Shown: positions 49,180-59,004 of the stretch, one piece after another
Position numbering within the stretch: the stretch's first letter is position 1
How the letters are laid out: every line of letters begins with the position of its first letter
Assembly: GCA_949152475.1 (NCBI GenBank)
Contig: OX424568.1
Span: 8,841,667-8,905,666, forward strand
Source: Terebella lapidaria
Taxonomy: Eukaryota; Annelida; Polychaeta; Terebellida; Terebellidae
Reading direction: 5' to 3'
Length of the DNA stretch: 64,000 nucleotides
Notes under the pieces: model-generated
Told to the model about the DNA's origin: nothing
The model's database searches: none
The model's input: only the letters and a program-made list of their open reading frames with translations
Program-made: the position numbers and the translations under genes

Positions 49180-49974
49180 TGTTGTCGGGGTCGTGTTGCA
49201 ACGAATGACGCGAAGTCGTGACTTGGGTTTTAGGGATTTATTGGGTCCAAGACAAAGACCCTGTAATAATAGAATAATAAATAACAGGAGTAATATGATA
49301 ACAAATGAAAACAAAGCGAACAGTTTATGATGAGCCATATATGTGAAATATATGGAAACTAATGAAATACCTAAACCAGAATGATTTAATAAACTACACG
49401 GAATGAAATCGAACGAAGTATAAAACTACCAGTACAGATCTACTGTATCACAGACATTCATTCCATTCATACGTGCAAGTGATCAAGTGTTATTTTACAC
49501 ATACAAAGCACCTTACCCCAGTTGTGAAAATGGAGGTCTGGACCGTTATGATTGATGAATGGATGGGAAGTGACTGGTTGCTGTTTAAATACCTGGAAGG
49601 AAGAAATACGAGTTTGGATAAAATGCCTGGCGGCGCAAATAAACAAAGTCCAAACAGATAAATCTCAGAAATCGGGAAATCCAACATTAGGAAAACATTG
49701 GCGAATCTGTAACATAAATAGAAATACTAGGTCAATACTCACTGTTTATAATGTAGTTGAATATCCTAAGATGTAAGTTAGTGATTCCGAATATGATTTA
49801 GATGTTGCCTGTTTGAAAATTAGTGTAGATGTGATTTAAACTTTGTTGGCTGGTTGCCAAGGCAGGCGTAAACAAACGAGAAATCGCGGGAACTATGTAT
49901 TTATTTCCACGGTAGAATGAGCTATAAATAGTAAACTCCGTTAGGCGGAACTGTCAAAATGTAACCCTGTCACA
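49180..49974 (+). mobile_element. Candidate solo LTR
   Basis: Begins TGTTGTCGGGGTC and ends AACCCTGTCACA, flanked by CTAT on both sides (49176-49179, 49975-49978). The TG...CA ends and short duplication suggest an LTR left after recombination; a TATAAATA at 49923 lies late in it. No partner LTR is in the window. Confidence 0.35.
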
Positions 49975-50043
49975 CTATCATCGTACATGTTTGAAAATAG
50001 ACGTTTCATTAACTTAATTAACTTGTTTCACTCTTGTGACGTC

Positions 50044-51033
50044 TGTCACAAATTTGTGTCGTAGAGTATATATGTAGTGTTGCTTGAATTTAGACCAGCG
50101 GTATATGTGTGGTCATTGGTCTGGTTTTTGCCGCGACAGTGTGCATTCAATGTCTGGCGGGTTGCTCGCGCGTCGAGTGTATGCCCGGCTGTATGGCCAC
50201 GCACGAGTGGCGCTGTCTATAAAAGCTGACCACCGGCAAAGTCACATTGTCAGTCAGTATTCGGTTCACGCAGCGGCAGGAAATTCGTCGTTATACACGT
50301 GGCAGAGTGTGCCAGTTATGTTGTAATGCCGCTGGTGTTTTGTTAATTTGACGTTTGCCGTTGGTCAGCACAGCCGTGAGTACAATATTAGAATGGGGTA
50401 TTGTTAGGCAGGTTTATGTCGTACAAATTTAATTTTGTGTAAAGCTTTGTTTCTATTCAGTTTTTTGTAGAAGATGTAGACGTTACATAACAGCGTAACG
50501 GGACAAAGTTTAGCTGGGTCTGCCTGCTAGTCCAGTTACTCGGGAGGGTGCCCACGTCCAATACGTAGCACTACGTCGCCTCGACGCAGTTCTCCTCGCG
50601 CCGAGTGCATTCACGTCCAGTCTAGGGCGACACGTCGCTCTGACGTCGACCACGTGGTTCCCGCTCACCTCTACGTGGGACGCTAGAAGAAATCCACGTG
50701 GGACGCTATTAGAAATCTACATGGGACGCTATTAGAAAACCTTCGAGGGACGCATTCTCCGTGGGAGACCAGTTATCAGTTCAAGGGACCTTTTGGGGGG
50801 AATTTTGTGTGTGTGTGTGTGTCTGTGTGTATGTGTGCGTGTGAGTGAGTATTACATTTTGGTCTATATTGTAAATATTATTACCACATACATGTATGTA
50901 ACCTGAAATTAATATTGGTGAAACAGCTGTATCATATTAAAAAATCGTTAATATATTTTGCTCGTATTAAAACAAGTTGTCGAGTTAGTTATTTCACAAT
51001 TTACAAACACAACCGTCCTACGAATCTGTGACA
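50044..51033 (+). repeat. 5' LTR (990 bp)
   Basis: Contains a TATAAAAG box at 50218-50225, a set of about four short repeats with the core GGGACGCTATTAGAAA (50670-50755), a GT-rich run (50805-50845) and ACGT-rich motifs. An 80-codon frame inside it occurs identically in the other LTR but is not taken as a gene. Confidence 0.95.
50218..50225 (+). promoter_or_regulatory. LTR TATA box
   Basis: TATAAAAG, 175 bases into the 5' LTR; repeated at 56420-56427 in the 3' LTR. The likely promoter of the retrotransposon. Confidence 0.5.
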
Positions 51034-51878
51034 ATATGGCGAGCGTGCCAGGACGGTTGTGATATTATTGTACTAGTTCTACTTCCGGATTATTGGTGTG
51101 TACACAGTATAAATTTTGTCAGGGTTGTATCAATCTATTCGGGATATTTTTGGGTATATTTGGGGTGGTTAATTAGGCGTAGGGGTGTGTGCATAGTTTT
51201 GTTTTCTAGGCATTCTAATGCAGTAGAATAATTTTTGTGCTAACACCTGCACCTAGTCTATAACACTCAGAACACTCCCGGTAACACGTGGTAGAGACTA
51301 CGAGAGCGGAAAAGGCTGTAGCTGACGGCGATTATTATATTTTGTTTGCGCGGATGCGTGGTGGCGTCGTGAGTGGATGTGATTTCCAGTATAAAATCTG
51401 ACTGACCCGGCGTTCATTTAGTTGTACCAAGAGCGGTGCATGTTCGGTTACCTAGGTGATTAGGTAGGATATTACTATTATATTGGCCGTGTATTTCGGC
51501 GGTGTCGTAACTATTCGACTGTGCGCGGTATATAGCGTGGTTTATTTGTGTCCGGTGTGACACGTGTTTGTTGTGGAATTCGACGTAGTTTTGGTCTGGG
51601 GGTCGTGAGTAGACCTGTGACATTATTTAGCCGGTGAGCTATTGGTTTATATAACCAGGGTCGTGGATATACGACAGAGGCGTTGTGTAACGGCCTGTGC
51701 AATTAGCTAAGTGTGCTAGAGGCTAGATAGCCAGGTGGTCGAAGATATTCGACAAGTGGTTACGGGTTGATATATTTTGAATATTTTTGTGTGAATTCCT
51801 AATGCTTGCCTGTATATGATTGAATGTGATTGATTGAATATTTCTTATTACCGGTATTATTGATTGCATGTGCTAATT
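51034..51878 (+). other. 5' untranslated leader of the retrotransposon
   Basis: 845 bases between LTR and the chosen start codon. No coding similarity. Confidence 0.6.
51037..51053 (+). other. Primer-binding site, probably tRNA-Arg type
   Basis: TGGCGAGCGTGCCAGGA, three bases after the 5' LTR, is complementary to a tRNA end TCCTGGCACGCTCG-CCA. The TCCTGGC...CTCG/ATCG end resembles animal tRNA-Arg(ACG). Tentative. Confidence 0.45.
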
Positions 51879-54800
51879 ATGGCTTCCAATTTAGAAAAGT
51901 TGAAGCAGTTGGGTGAGAGTCTTGGCTATGAGGGGCAAGAACTTCGAGATTTTGTGTCCGAACAGCAGAAACAGGAACGTGAGGAACGGATGCAGCTACG
52001 GGAGTTTCAGAAAGAGAAGGAAGAGTACGAGTTAAGAGTCCTGAGTGAACGCAACAAGCACGAGGTCGAAATGAGACGCGTTGAGAACGGCGGGGGTGAA
52101 GTTGACACCAGTATCGGTCGGAATTCAAGTAGGTCGTCGAAAGCTAAACCTCCTAAATTACCTGAATTTAAGGAAGGTAAAGATAACATGGATGCCTATT
52201 TGGAGAGATTCGAACGTTTTGCTAAGTCTCAGGAGTGGGATGAAGATGATTGGCCCACTAATTTAAGTGCGTTACTTACAGGCAAAGCTTTAGATGCTTA
52301 TTCTCGTATGTCTCCTGATGATGCTAATGATTACGATAAACTGAAAGAGGCTATATTGCACGCTTATGAGTTGACAGAAGAAGGTTTTCGTAACAAGTTC
52401 AGGTCCAGTAAGCCAGACGTACAGGAAACGCCTTCACAGTTTGTTGGGAGAATCACCAGGTATTTCAATAGATGGGTCGAGTTGTCTGAGGTAAGTGCAA
52501 CCTATGATCAATTAAAAGAGTTGTACATAAAAGAACAGTTTCTCAATCAGTGTGATAAATCTTTGGCAGCGTATTTACGCAGGCATATAGATTCGTCGTT
52601 AGATCAAATGATTAAGCTAGCTGAACGTTATGTACAAGCTGAAGGGAAAGAGTTTGGTTCTGTAAAGACGGACAAGAAACCTAGTAAGCAATGTTTCAAG
52701 TGCGGTAAAACTGGTCACGTGAAAGCTGACTGTAGACAGGGTCAGATTAAATGTCACAAATGTGGTCAGCCTGGTCATAAAGCGCCTGAGTGCTCAAGGT
52801 CAAATAAATCACCAACATGTTTCTTGTGTAGCAGAGTTGGACACCGTGCTCATGAATGTCCTAAGCGGCAGGTTGCTGCAGCTGCTGTACATGCCCAGGT
52901 GATTGCGGAATCGTCAAGCAGTTCAACAGACGTGGAGGACGTCCGACTTGACGGCGCAAGGACTTGTGACACCAGTTCACCTGGTAAATGGCTGTTAATA
53001 TCTGGTGCTTGTCACAATTTGTGTTTAGCTAAAGAATTACCTGTAACGGTAGGTTACGTTGGCGATCAGAAAGTTGAAGTTTTGCGTGACACTGGTTGTA
53101 CTGGTGTGGTGATAAAGAAAAGTTTGATAAATGAAGATCAGTATGTCGGTAGATCACAAACTTGTATGCTGATAGACGGGACTTTGTTACAAGTACCCAT
53201 TGCTAAAGTTGTAGTTGATACTCCATTTTATCGTGGTGCCTGTGAGGCAATGTGCATGGAAAACCCGGTATATAGTCTGATTATAGGGAACATAGAAGGA
53301 GCTAGAGCTGTTGATGATCCTTTGCCGGACTCCAGAGAACCAGACACTGCGGCGGTACTGACTCGAGCAGGAGCCAAGGAGGTAGCTAAGGAGCTCAAGC
53401 CTTTACAAGTCAAGGATCCGGAGGGAAAACTCCAGCCTGTTTCAGTAGACACCTTGACAGCTCTACAGAGAGATGACGCTACACTGTCTAAGGTCCGGGA
53501 CAAAACTTCTAAAAGATTATCTGGTAAGAATTTGATTTGGTTTGAACACAGCAACAATATATTGTACAGGTATGTAAAGAATCTTAGTACACTCAGAGTG
53601 ACACGTCAAGTGGTAGTACCGAAATCTCTTAGACCACAAGTAATGTCATTGGCCCACGACTCAATTCTGGCTGGGCACATGGGCATCAATAAAACAGTGA
53701 ACCGGGTAAGTTTGTGCTTTTATTGGCCTGGTATGTTCGGTGATGTAAGAAGGTATTGTCGATCGTGTGACGTTTGTCAAAGGACTGTGGCGAAGGGTAA
53801 AGTACCCAAAGCTCCGTTAGGTAGTACACCACTTATTGAGACGCCTTTCCAGAGAGTTGCGATAGACTTGGTAGGTCCTATTATTCCAGCGTCCGAGCAA
53901 GGTAACAGGTATATCCTAACGATTGTAGATTATGCGACTCGGTATCCGGAGGCTGTACCCTTGAAGTATGTCACAACAGAATCCGTGGCTGAAGCTTTAG
54001 TGCAGGTATTCAGCAGGGTAGGTGTTCCAGCTGAAATTTTAAGCGATCAAGGCCCTCAATTCACGTCAGCATTGATGAATGAGGTGAGTAGATTACTCTC
54101 AATTCGTAGACTTACCAGTAGCCCTTATCATCCAATTGGTAATGGACTTGTTGAGAAGGTAAATGGTGTGATCAAGACGATGTTACGACGCTTGACCGTC
54201 GAGAGACCCAAGGACTGGGATAGGTACGTGGTTCCTTTACTGTTTGCGTATCGGGAAGTTCCGCAAGATTCGACAGGATTTTCTCCGTTTGAGTTGCTTT
54301 ATGGTCGTGCTGTCCGAGGCCCTATGCACATATTGAAAGAATACTGGACTAAGGATGTAAATGATCCAGAAACCGTAAGTAGCTATGAGTATGTAATCGA
54401 GTTAAAGAATCGCTTGGAGACGACTTGTGAAATGGCTCAACAAAACTTGAAGAACTCGCAAGTTAAGTACAAAAAGTATTATGATAAGAAATCGCGAGAC
54501 CGCAGGTATCAAACCGGTGATTATGTATTGATATTGCTGCCTACAGACTCGAATAAATTACTGTTACAGTGGAAAGGTCCGTTTAAGGTGGTTGAGAAAA
54601 CTTCACCTTATGATTATAAGCTGGACATTAATGGTAAAATGAAAGTATTCCATGTAAATATGCTCAAAAAGTATATTAAACGTTCAAAAGATGAAAATGA
54701 AATTCATGTGGCATTGTCTGTAATTGAGACGGAATCCGACGATGAAACTGATATTTGTTTCGAGCCTAGTAATCAAATTACACAGCGATATGTGATGTCT

Positions 54801-56183
54801 AGTGTTTTAACAGAAGACCAGAAAGCAGAACTGCAGGATGTCTTGTCCTCCTTTCACGACGTATTTTCTGATGATCCTGGTCAGACCGATCTAATCCAAC
54901 ACGAAATCCGGTTGACAACGGACGAGCCGATTCGCTCGAAGATGTACCCACTGCCGTACAACGTCAGTCAGACAGTGGAGCAGGAAGTTCAGAAGATGCT
55001 GGAGATGGATGTTATTGAGAGATCGACATCACAGTATGCTTCGCCAATTGTTTTGGTAAAGAAACGAGATAATACAATAAGGTTTTGTGTAGATTATCGC
55101 AAATTGAATAAATGTACCTTATTTGATCCAGAACCTATGACCAGAGCAGATGATATTTTCACTCGCTTGACTGGTGATAAATATTTCACTAAGATAGACT
55201 TATCAAAAGGGTATTGGCAGATCAAAATGAAGCCTGAAGATAAACCGAAAACTGCTTTTATTGTACCAGAGCTTGGATGTTTCCAATTTAAGCGAATGCC
55301 TTTTGGTCTCGTGAATTCAGCAGCAACATTCACTAGATTGATGAGAAAAGTACTGTATGGTTTGCAGGATGTTCATTGTTACATTGACGATATTCTAGTT
55401 CACACAGAAACGTGGGATGACCATTTGAAGGCTCTGAAGGCTGTCTTGAGCAGATTACGTCAGTCAGGTTTGAAGGTCAAGGCCTCAAAGTGTGTCTTTG
55501 GTGCTGAGCAGGTTGAGTATGTTGGTCACAGGGTGCAAGAGGGTAAGATTGGACCCGAAGGTCACAATGTGGACAAGGTTAAGAATGCAGCCTTGCCGAC
55601 TACAAAGAAGGGTGTGTTGTCTTTTGTCAGTTTGGTCAATTACTATGGCAATCTTATTCCAGGTTACGCATCTCTTGTTGCTCCGTTAACAGATATGACC
55701 AGGAAAGGCCGACCGAATATAGTCCAGTGGCAGCCTGAACAAATTGAGCGGTTCCACAAGCTGAAAGAGATAATTTGTTCTGAACCTTTCTTGCAGCTAC
55801 CTGACTTTGATAAAGACTTTGTATTACAGGTGGACGCAAGTGACCAGGGTATTGGTGCAGCTTTGTTACAAAATGTAAATGGTACACCCATGCCGGTAGC
55901 ATTTGCTAGCCGAAAGTTGACTCCTCGTGAACGAAGGTTCGCTGTTATAGAAAAGGAATGCCTCGCTGTGATTCATGGTGTTAGGAAATTTCATAGATTT
56001 CTTTATGGTAGACGATTTGTATTGCAGACTGATCATTTACCGTTGATTTGTTTAAATCAAAATAGGGTTGCGAATGACCGGATTATGCGATGGTCTCTAA
56101 TTCTACAGCCTTACTCGATGCATATTGAATACATTAAGGGTTCGGACAATGTCATTGCCGATTTCCTAAGTCGTGCACTCTAA
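51879..56183 (+). CDS. gag-pol polyprotein of the young Gmr1-like element
   Basis: Single frame of 1,434 codons from MASNLEKLK; an upstream in-frame ATG at 51864 would add five residues. In residues counted from 51864: a coiled-coil-like charged stretch (15-75), Gag (about 85-260), three CCHC zinc knuckles (275-335), protease with VLRDTGCTG (407), integrase HHCC (598-642), DDE core with AIDLVG (665), LSDQGPQF (726) and VEKVNG (762), GPY/F module (896-936), then RT with PFGLVNSAATF and YIDDILVHTE (1172), and RNase H (1318-1439) ending DNVIADFLSRAL. All catalytic motifs are present. Integrase before RT is the reverse of ordinary Ty3/gypsy and marks the Gmr1 group. Gag and Pol share one frame with no visible stop or shift between them. 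Confidence 0.95.
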   Translation: MASNLEKLKQLGESLGYEGQELRDFVSEQQKQEREERMQLREFQKEKEEYELRVLSERNKHEVEMRRVENGGGEVDTSIGRNSSRSSKAKPPKLPEFKEGKDNMDAYLERFERFAKSQEWDEDDWPTNLSALLTGKALDAYSRMSPDDANDYDKLKEAILHAYELTEEGFRNKFRSSKPDVQETPSQFVGRITRYFNRWVELSEVSATYDQLKELYIKEQFLNQCDKSLAAYLRRHIDSSLDQMIKLAERYVQAEGKEFGSVKTDKKPSKQCFKCGKTGHVKADCRQGQIKCHKCGQPGHKAPECSRSNKSPTCFLCSRVGHRAHECPKRQVAAAAVHAQVIAESSSSSTDVEDVRLDGARTCDTSSPGKWLLISGACHNLCLAKELPVTVGYVGDQKVEVLRDTGCTGVVIKKSLINEDQYVGRSQTCMLIDGTLLQVPIAKVVVDTPFYRGACEAMCMENPVYSLIIGNIEGARAVDDPLPDSREPDTAAVLTRAGAKEVAKELKPLQVKDPEGKLQPVSVDTLTALQRDDATLSKVRDKTSKRLSGKNLIWFEHSNNILYRYVKNLSTLRVTRQVVVPKSLRPQVMSLAHDSILAGHMGINKTVNRVSLCFYWPGMFGDVRRYCRSCDVCQRTVAKGKVPKAPLGSTPLIETPFQRVAIDLVGPIIPASEQGNRYILTIVDYATRYPEAVPLKYVTTESVAEALVQVFSRVGVPAEILSDQGPQFTSALMNEVSRLLSIRRLTSSPYHPIGNGLVEKVNGVIKTMLRRLTVERPKDWDRYVVPLLFAYREVPQDSTGFSPFELLYGRAVRGPMHILKEYWTKDVNDPETVSSYEYVIELKNRLETTCEMAQQNLKNSQVKYKKYYDKKSRDRRYQTGDYVLILLPTDSNKLLLQWKGPFKVVEKTSPYDYKLDINGKMKVFHVNMLKKYIKRSKDENEIHVALSVIETESDDETDICFEPSNQITQRYVMSSVLTEDQKAELQDVLSSFHDVFSDDPGQTDLIQHEIRLTTDEPIRSKMYPLPYNVSQTVEQEVQKMLEMDVIERSTSQYASPIVLVKKRDNTIRFCVDYRKLNKCTLFDPEPMTRADDIFTRLTGDKYFTKIDLSKGYWQIKMKPEDKPKTAFIVPELGCFQFKRMPFGLVNSAATFTRLMRKVLYGLQDVHCYIDDILVHTETWDDHLKALKAVLSRLRQSGLKVKASKCVFGAEQVEYVGHRVQEGKIGPEGHNVDKVKNAALPTTKKGVLSFVSLVNYYGNLIPGYASLVAPLTDMTRKGRPNIVQWQPEQIERFHKLKEIICSEPFLQLPDFDKDFVLQVDASDQGIGAALLQNVNGTPMPVAFASRKLTPRERRFAVIEKECLAVIHGVRKFHRFLYGRRFVLQTDHLPLICLNQNRVANDRIMRWSLILQPYSMHIEYIKGSDNVIADFLSRAL

Positions 56184-56245
56184 TGGTAGACAAATTTGGT
56201 GGTGGTTTTTAAAATTTCTAGGAAATTTCTTAGGATTGGGGGTAT

Positions 56246-57235
56246 TGTCACAAATTTGTGTCGTAGAGTATATATGTAGTGTTGCTTGAATTTAGACCAG
56301 CGGTATATGTGTGGTCATTGGTCTGGTTTTTGCCGCGACAGTGTGCATTCAATGTCTGGCGGGTTGCTCGCGCGTCGAGTGTATGCCCGGCTGTATGGCC
56401 ACGCACGAGTGGCGCTGTCTATAAAAGCTGACCACCGGCAAAGTCACATTGTCAGTCAGTATTCGGTTCACGCAGCGGCAGGAAATTCGTCGTTATACAC
56501 GTGGCAGAGTGTGCCAGTTATGTTGTAATGCCGCTGGTGTTTTGTTAATTTGACGTTTGCCGTTGGTCAGCACAGCCGTGAGTACAATATTAGAATGGGG
56601 TATTGTTAGGCAGGTTTATGTCGTACAAATTTAATTTTGTGTAAAGCTTTGTTTCTATTCAGTTTTTTGTAGAAGATGTAGACGTTACATAACAGCGTAA
56701 CGGGACAAAGTTTAGCTGGGTCTGCCTGCTAGTCCAGTTACTCGGGAGGGTGCCCACGTCCAATACGTAGCACTACGTCGCCTCGACGCAGTTCTCCTCG
56801 CGCCGAGTGCATTCACGTCCAGTCTAGGGCGACACGTCGCTCTGACGTCGACCACGTGGTTCCCGCTCACCTCTACGTGGGACGCTAGAAGAAATCCACG
56901 TGGGACGCTATTAGAAATCTACATGGGACGCTATTAGAAAACCTTCGAGGGACGCATTCTCCGTGGGAGACCAGTTATCAGTTCAAGGGACCTTTTGGGG
57001 GGAATTTTGTGTGTGTGTGTGTGTCTGTGTGTATGTGTGCGTGTGAGTGAGTATTACATTTTGGTCTATATTGTAAATATTATTACCACATACATGTATG
57101 TAACCTGAAATTAATATTGGTGAAACAGCTGTATCATATTAAAAAATCGTTAATATATTTTGCTCGTATTAAAACAAGTTGTCGAGTTAGTTATTTCACA
57201 ATTTACAAACACAACCGTCCTACGAATCTGTGACA
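56246..57235 (+). repeat. 3' LTR (990 bp)
   Basis: Matches the 5' LTR base for base on a full read by eye. Confidence 0.95.
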
Positions 57236-57500
57236 ACGTCATTGATACTCATTATAATAGTTAATTAGGCACAAGAAATTTAGCCCAAAAATTCCACTAA
57301 AACTGTCATATCTTCATAAATAATCGAGATATTGACATACTGTAAAAACTATAATAATTCGTGAGACTCATTCTATCGCCAGTCAAAAAAAAAGTATCCT
57401 GACTTTAGTTGGACTTTAAAAGGATTCCAATAGAAGTCATGAATACCTTTTTGCACCAGCAAGATCAAAATCAGGTAAGACAACATTCAACTGATACTTA

Positions 57501-59004
57501 GGGCCGTATGCTGATCCCACACTAAAACCATACTTTCCGAAAAGTAACCCTTTCACCCAAACTTTCCGTAGAAGTCAGTATGCTCGTTACTCACTTCCAA
57601 TCAGAGTGAACTTGTAGGTCCCTTTCAGCGGCCGATGTGAAAGAAAAGTTGAAGGGAGCCTAGTAGGTCCCTTTAGGAATACTCTCGATATAGTGTGCAC
57701 AAAAAAAGAACATGGTTTATAGTCAATTAAACACATTATTTTTGTATTTTATTGTATAGCCTACTTAATGCAAACATAACTTATATAGCCTAATGAATTT
57801 TAGACAATTTGGGATTTTAGACAATTTGGACTATCCGACTAGATGGAGATTGTGCATGCTATGCGACGAGAAGGTGCATCTCCGGATCACATTACTGCAC
57901 TGGAGGTGTATTCTCAAAAACAATTCGATTAATTAAACATAGATTATATTATGCACAATGCCGACGAAATCGAGATGCACAACTCAGTATCCGACTCAAT
58001 GAGTCGTGACATGTAGCGCTTACCAATTCATTATAGCACTACGATTTCACGCAATGATGATACAGGTGGTATTGACTGTACACGTGACAAGTAGTCCATG
58101 GGCTGAGTGTATCCACGTGAGCCCGGTGATTCCTAATCTGTCTATCAGGGTCTACTGAATGAAACAAAATGCTTTTATTACAAGACTATTTGGATGAGCT
58201 TCATGTTGACACCCTGTTTCAACGGCACATTTAAATTTTGTGATTTGCAAATAGACAAAAGAAAAATGTACACTTGGTAAAGGGTCCACTGTGTTGGTTC
58301 GATGACACTGATCTTCACATCAGGAATGGGGTCAAATACGTATGTGTATTTATACTTTTATTTGAAATACACTAAATCACGTATTCGTATTTGACAATTT
58401 TAATACTGGCATCTTTGAATTTGTATTTGAGGTATGTATTTGATTAGTTTGGTATCAAATACAGTCAAATACACGGAAGGTAATTTTTTTATGGCGTAAC
58501 TTATATTTCCTTGTGTACAGGTATATTAGATAGCCAATGCTAGTGATCTGAAGGGGAGGTTTAGGAGAGAGACAAGAAAAGCCCACTGAATGCGTCAAAA
58601 ATACGACTATAAATGACGAATGACTATATACTAATAAATATTTGTTTTTGTATTTGTATTTGAAAAAATGTATATGTATTTGGTTGGCTCTATGAGTGTG
58701 CATTTGTATTTGCATTCAGCTTTGAGTATTTGTATTTGACAATATGTATTTGACCCCATCCCTCACCACATATTATACCATTGGAAAGTAAATCGAATTA
58801 CCTATCCATAGTGACAGAGACAGGGATGTATAGGAAATGTAGGTGAGCTTTGGATGAAAGAGTACTCTGTAGAAAGTAGTAATCAAAATACCAATGAGCA
58901 TGCCAACTCAAACTTTGAAAAGTATACTTTCAATGAACCCTAAATAAAGTACACTTTCATTTGGAAGTTACCTTTCACCAAAGTGTGGGATCAGCATACG
59001 GCCC
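57501..59004. mobile_element. Harbinger-like MITE X1, 1.5 kb
   Basis: Ends GGGCCGTATGCTGATCCCAC and GTGGGATCAGCATACGGCCC are perfect inverted repeats that continue with ACT/AGT. Flanks are TTA and TCA; the sister copy X2 has TTA on both sides, which suggests a 3-bp TTA target as used by PIF/Harbinger elements. There is no transposase. The interior matches X2 in blocks, for example ATTATAGCACT, TTGACTGTACACGTG and ATATTATACCATTGGAAAGT. It carries the nested MITE 58326-58759. Confidence 0.75.
58326..58759. mobile_element. Small MITE nested in X1
   Basis: Inverted ends ATGGGGTCAAATAC and GTATTTGACCCCAT enclose 434 bases made largely of GTATTTG repeats. Sister copy X2 lacks this block at the matching place (between ATGACA...ATC and ACATAT...ATACC), so it was inserted later. 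Confidence 0.75.

Larger units (their letters stand above)
50044..57235 (+). mobile_element. Complete young Gmr1-like Ty3/gypsy LTR retrotransposon
   Basis: 7,192 bp with two 990-bp LTRs (TGTCACA...TGTGACA) at a constant offset of 6,202 bases; I found no difference between them on a full read. The target duplication ACGTC is at 50039-50043 and 57236-57240. One uninterrupted gag-pol frame fills the interior, with integrase ahead of RT. A purine-rich tract (AGGATTGGGGG) precedes the 3' LTR. There is no envelope gene. All parts needed for mobility look intact, so it has inserted very recently and may be active. Confidence 0.95.

Noticed and set aside
50084..50326. 80-codon frame present identically at 50084 and 56286
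   Set aside because: Lies inside the LTRs and is identical because the LTRs are; no protein family recognised.
15269..57235. Endogenous retrovirus or errantivirus
   Set aside because: Neither LTR element has a frame after RNase H, or elsewhere, with envelope features (signal peptide, fusion-type hydrophobic segment, membrane anchor).
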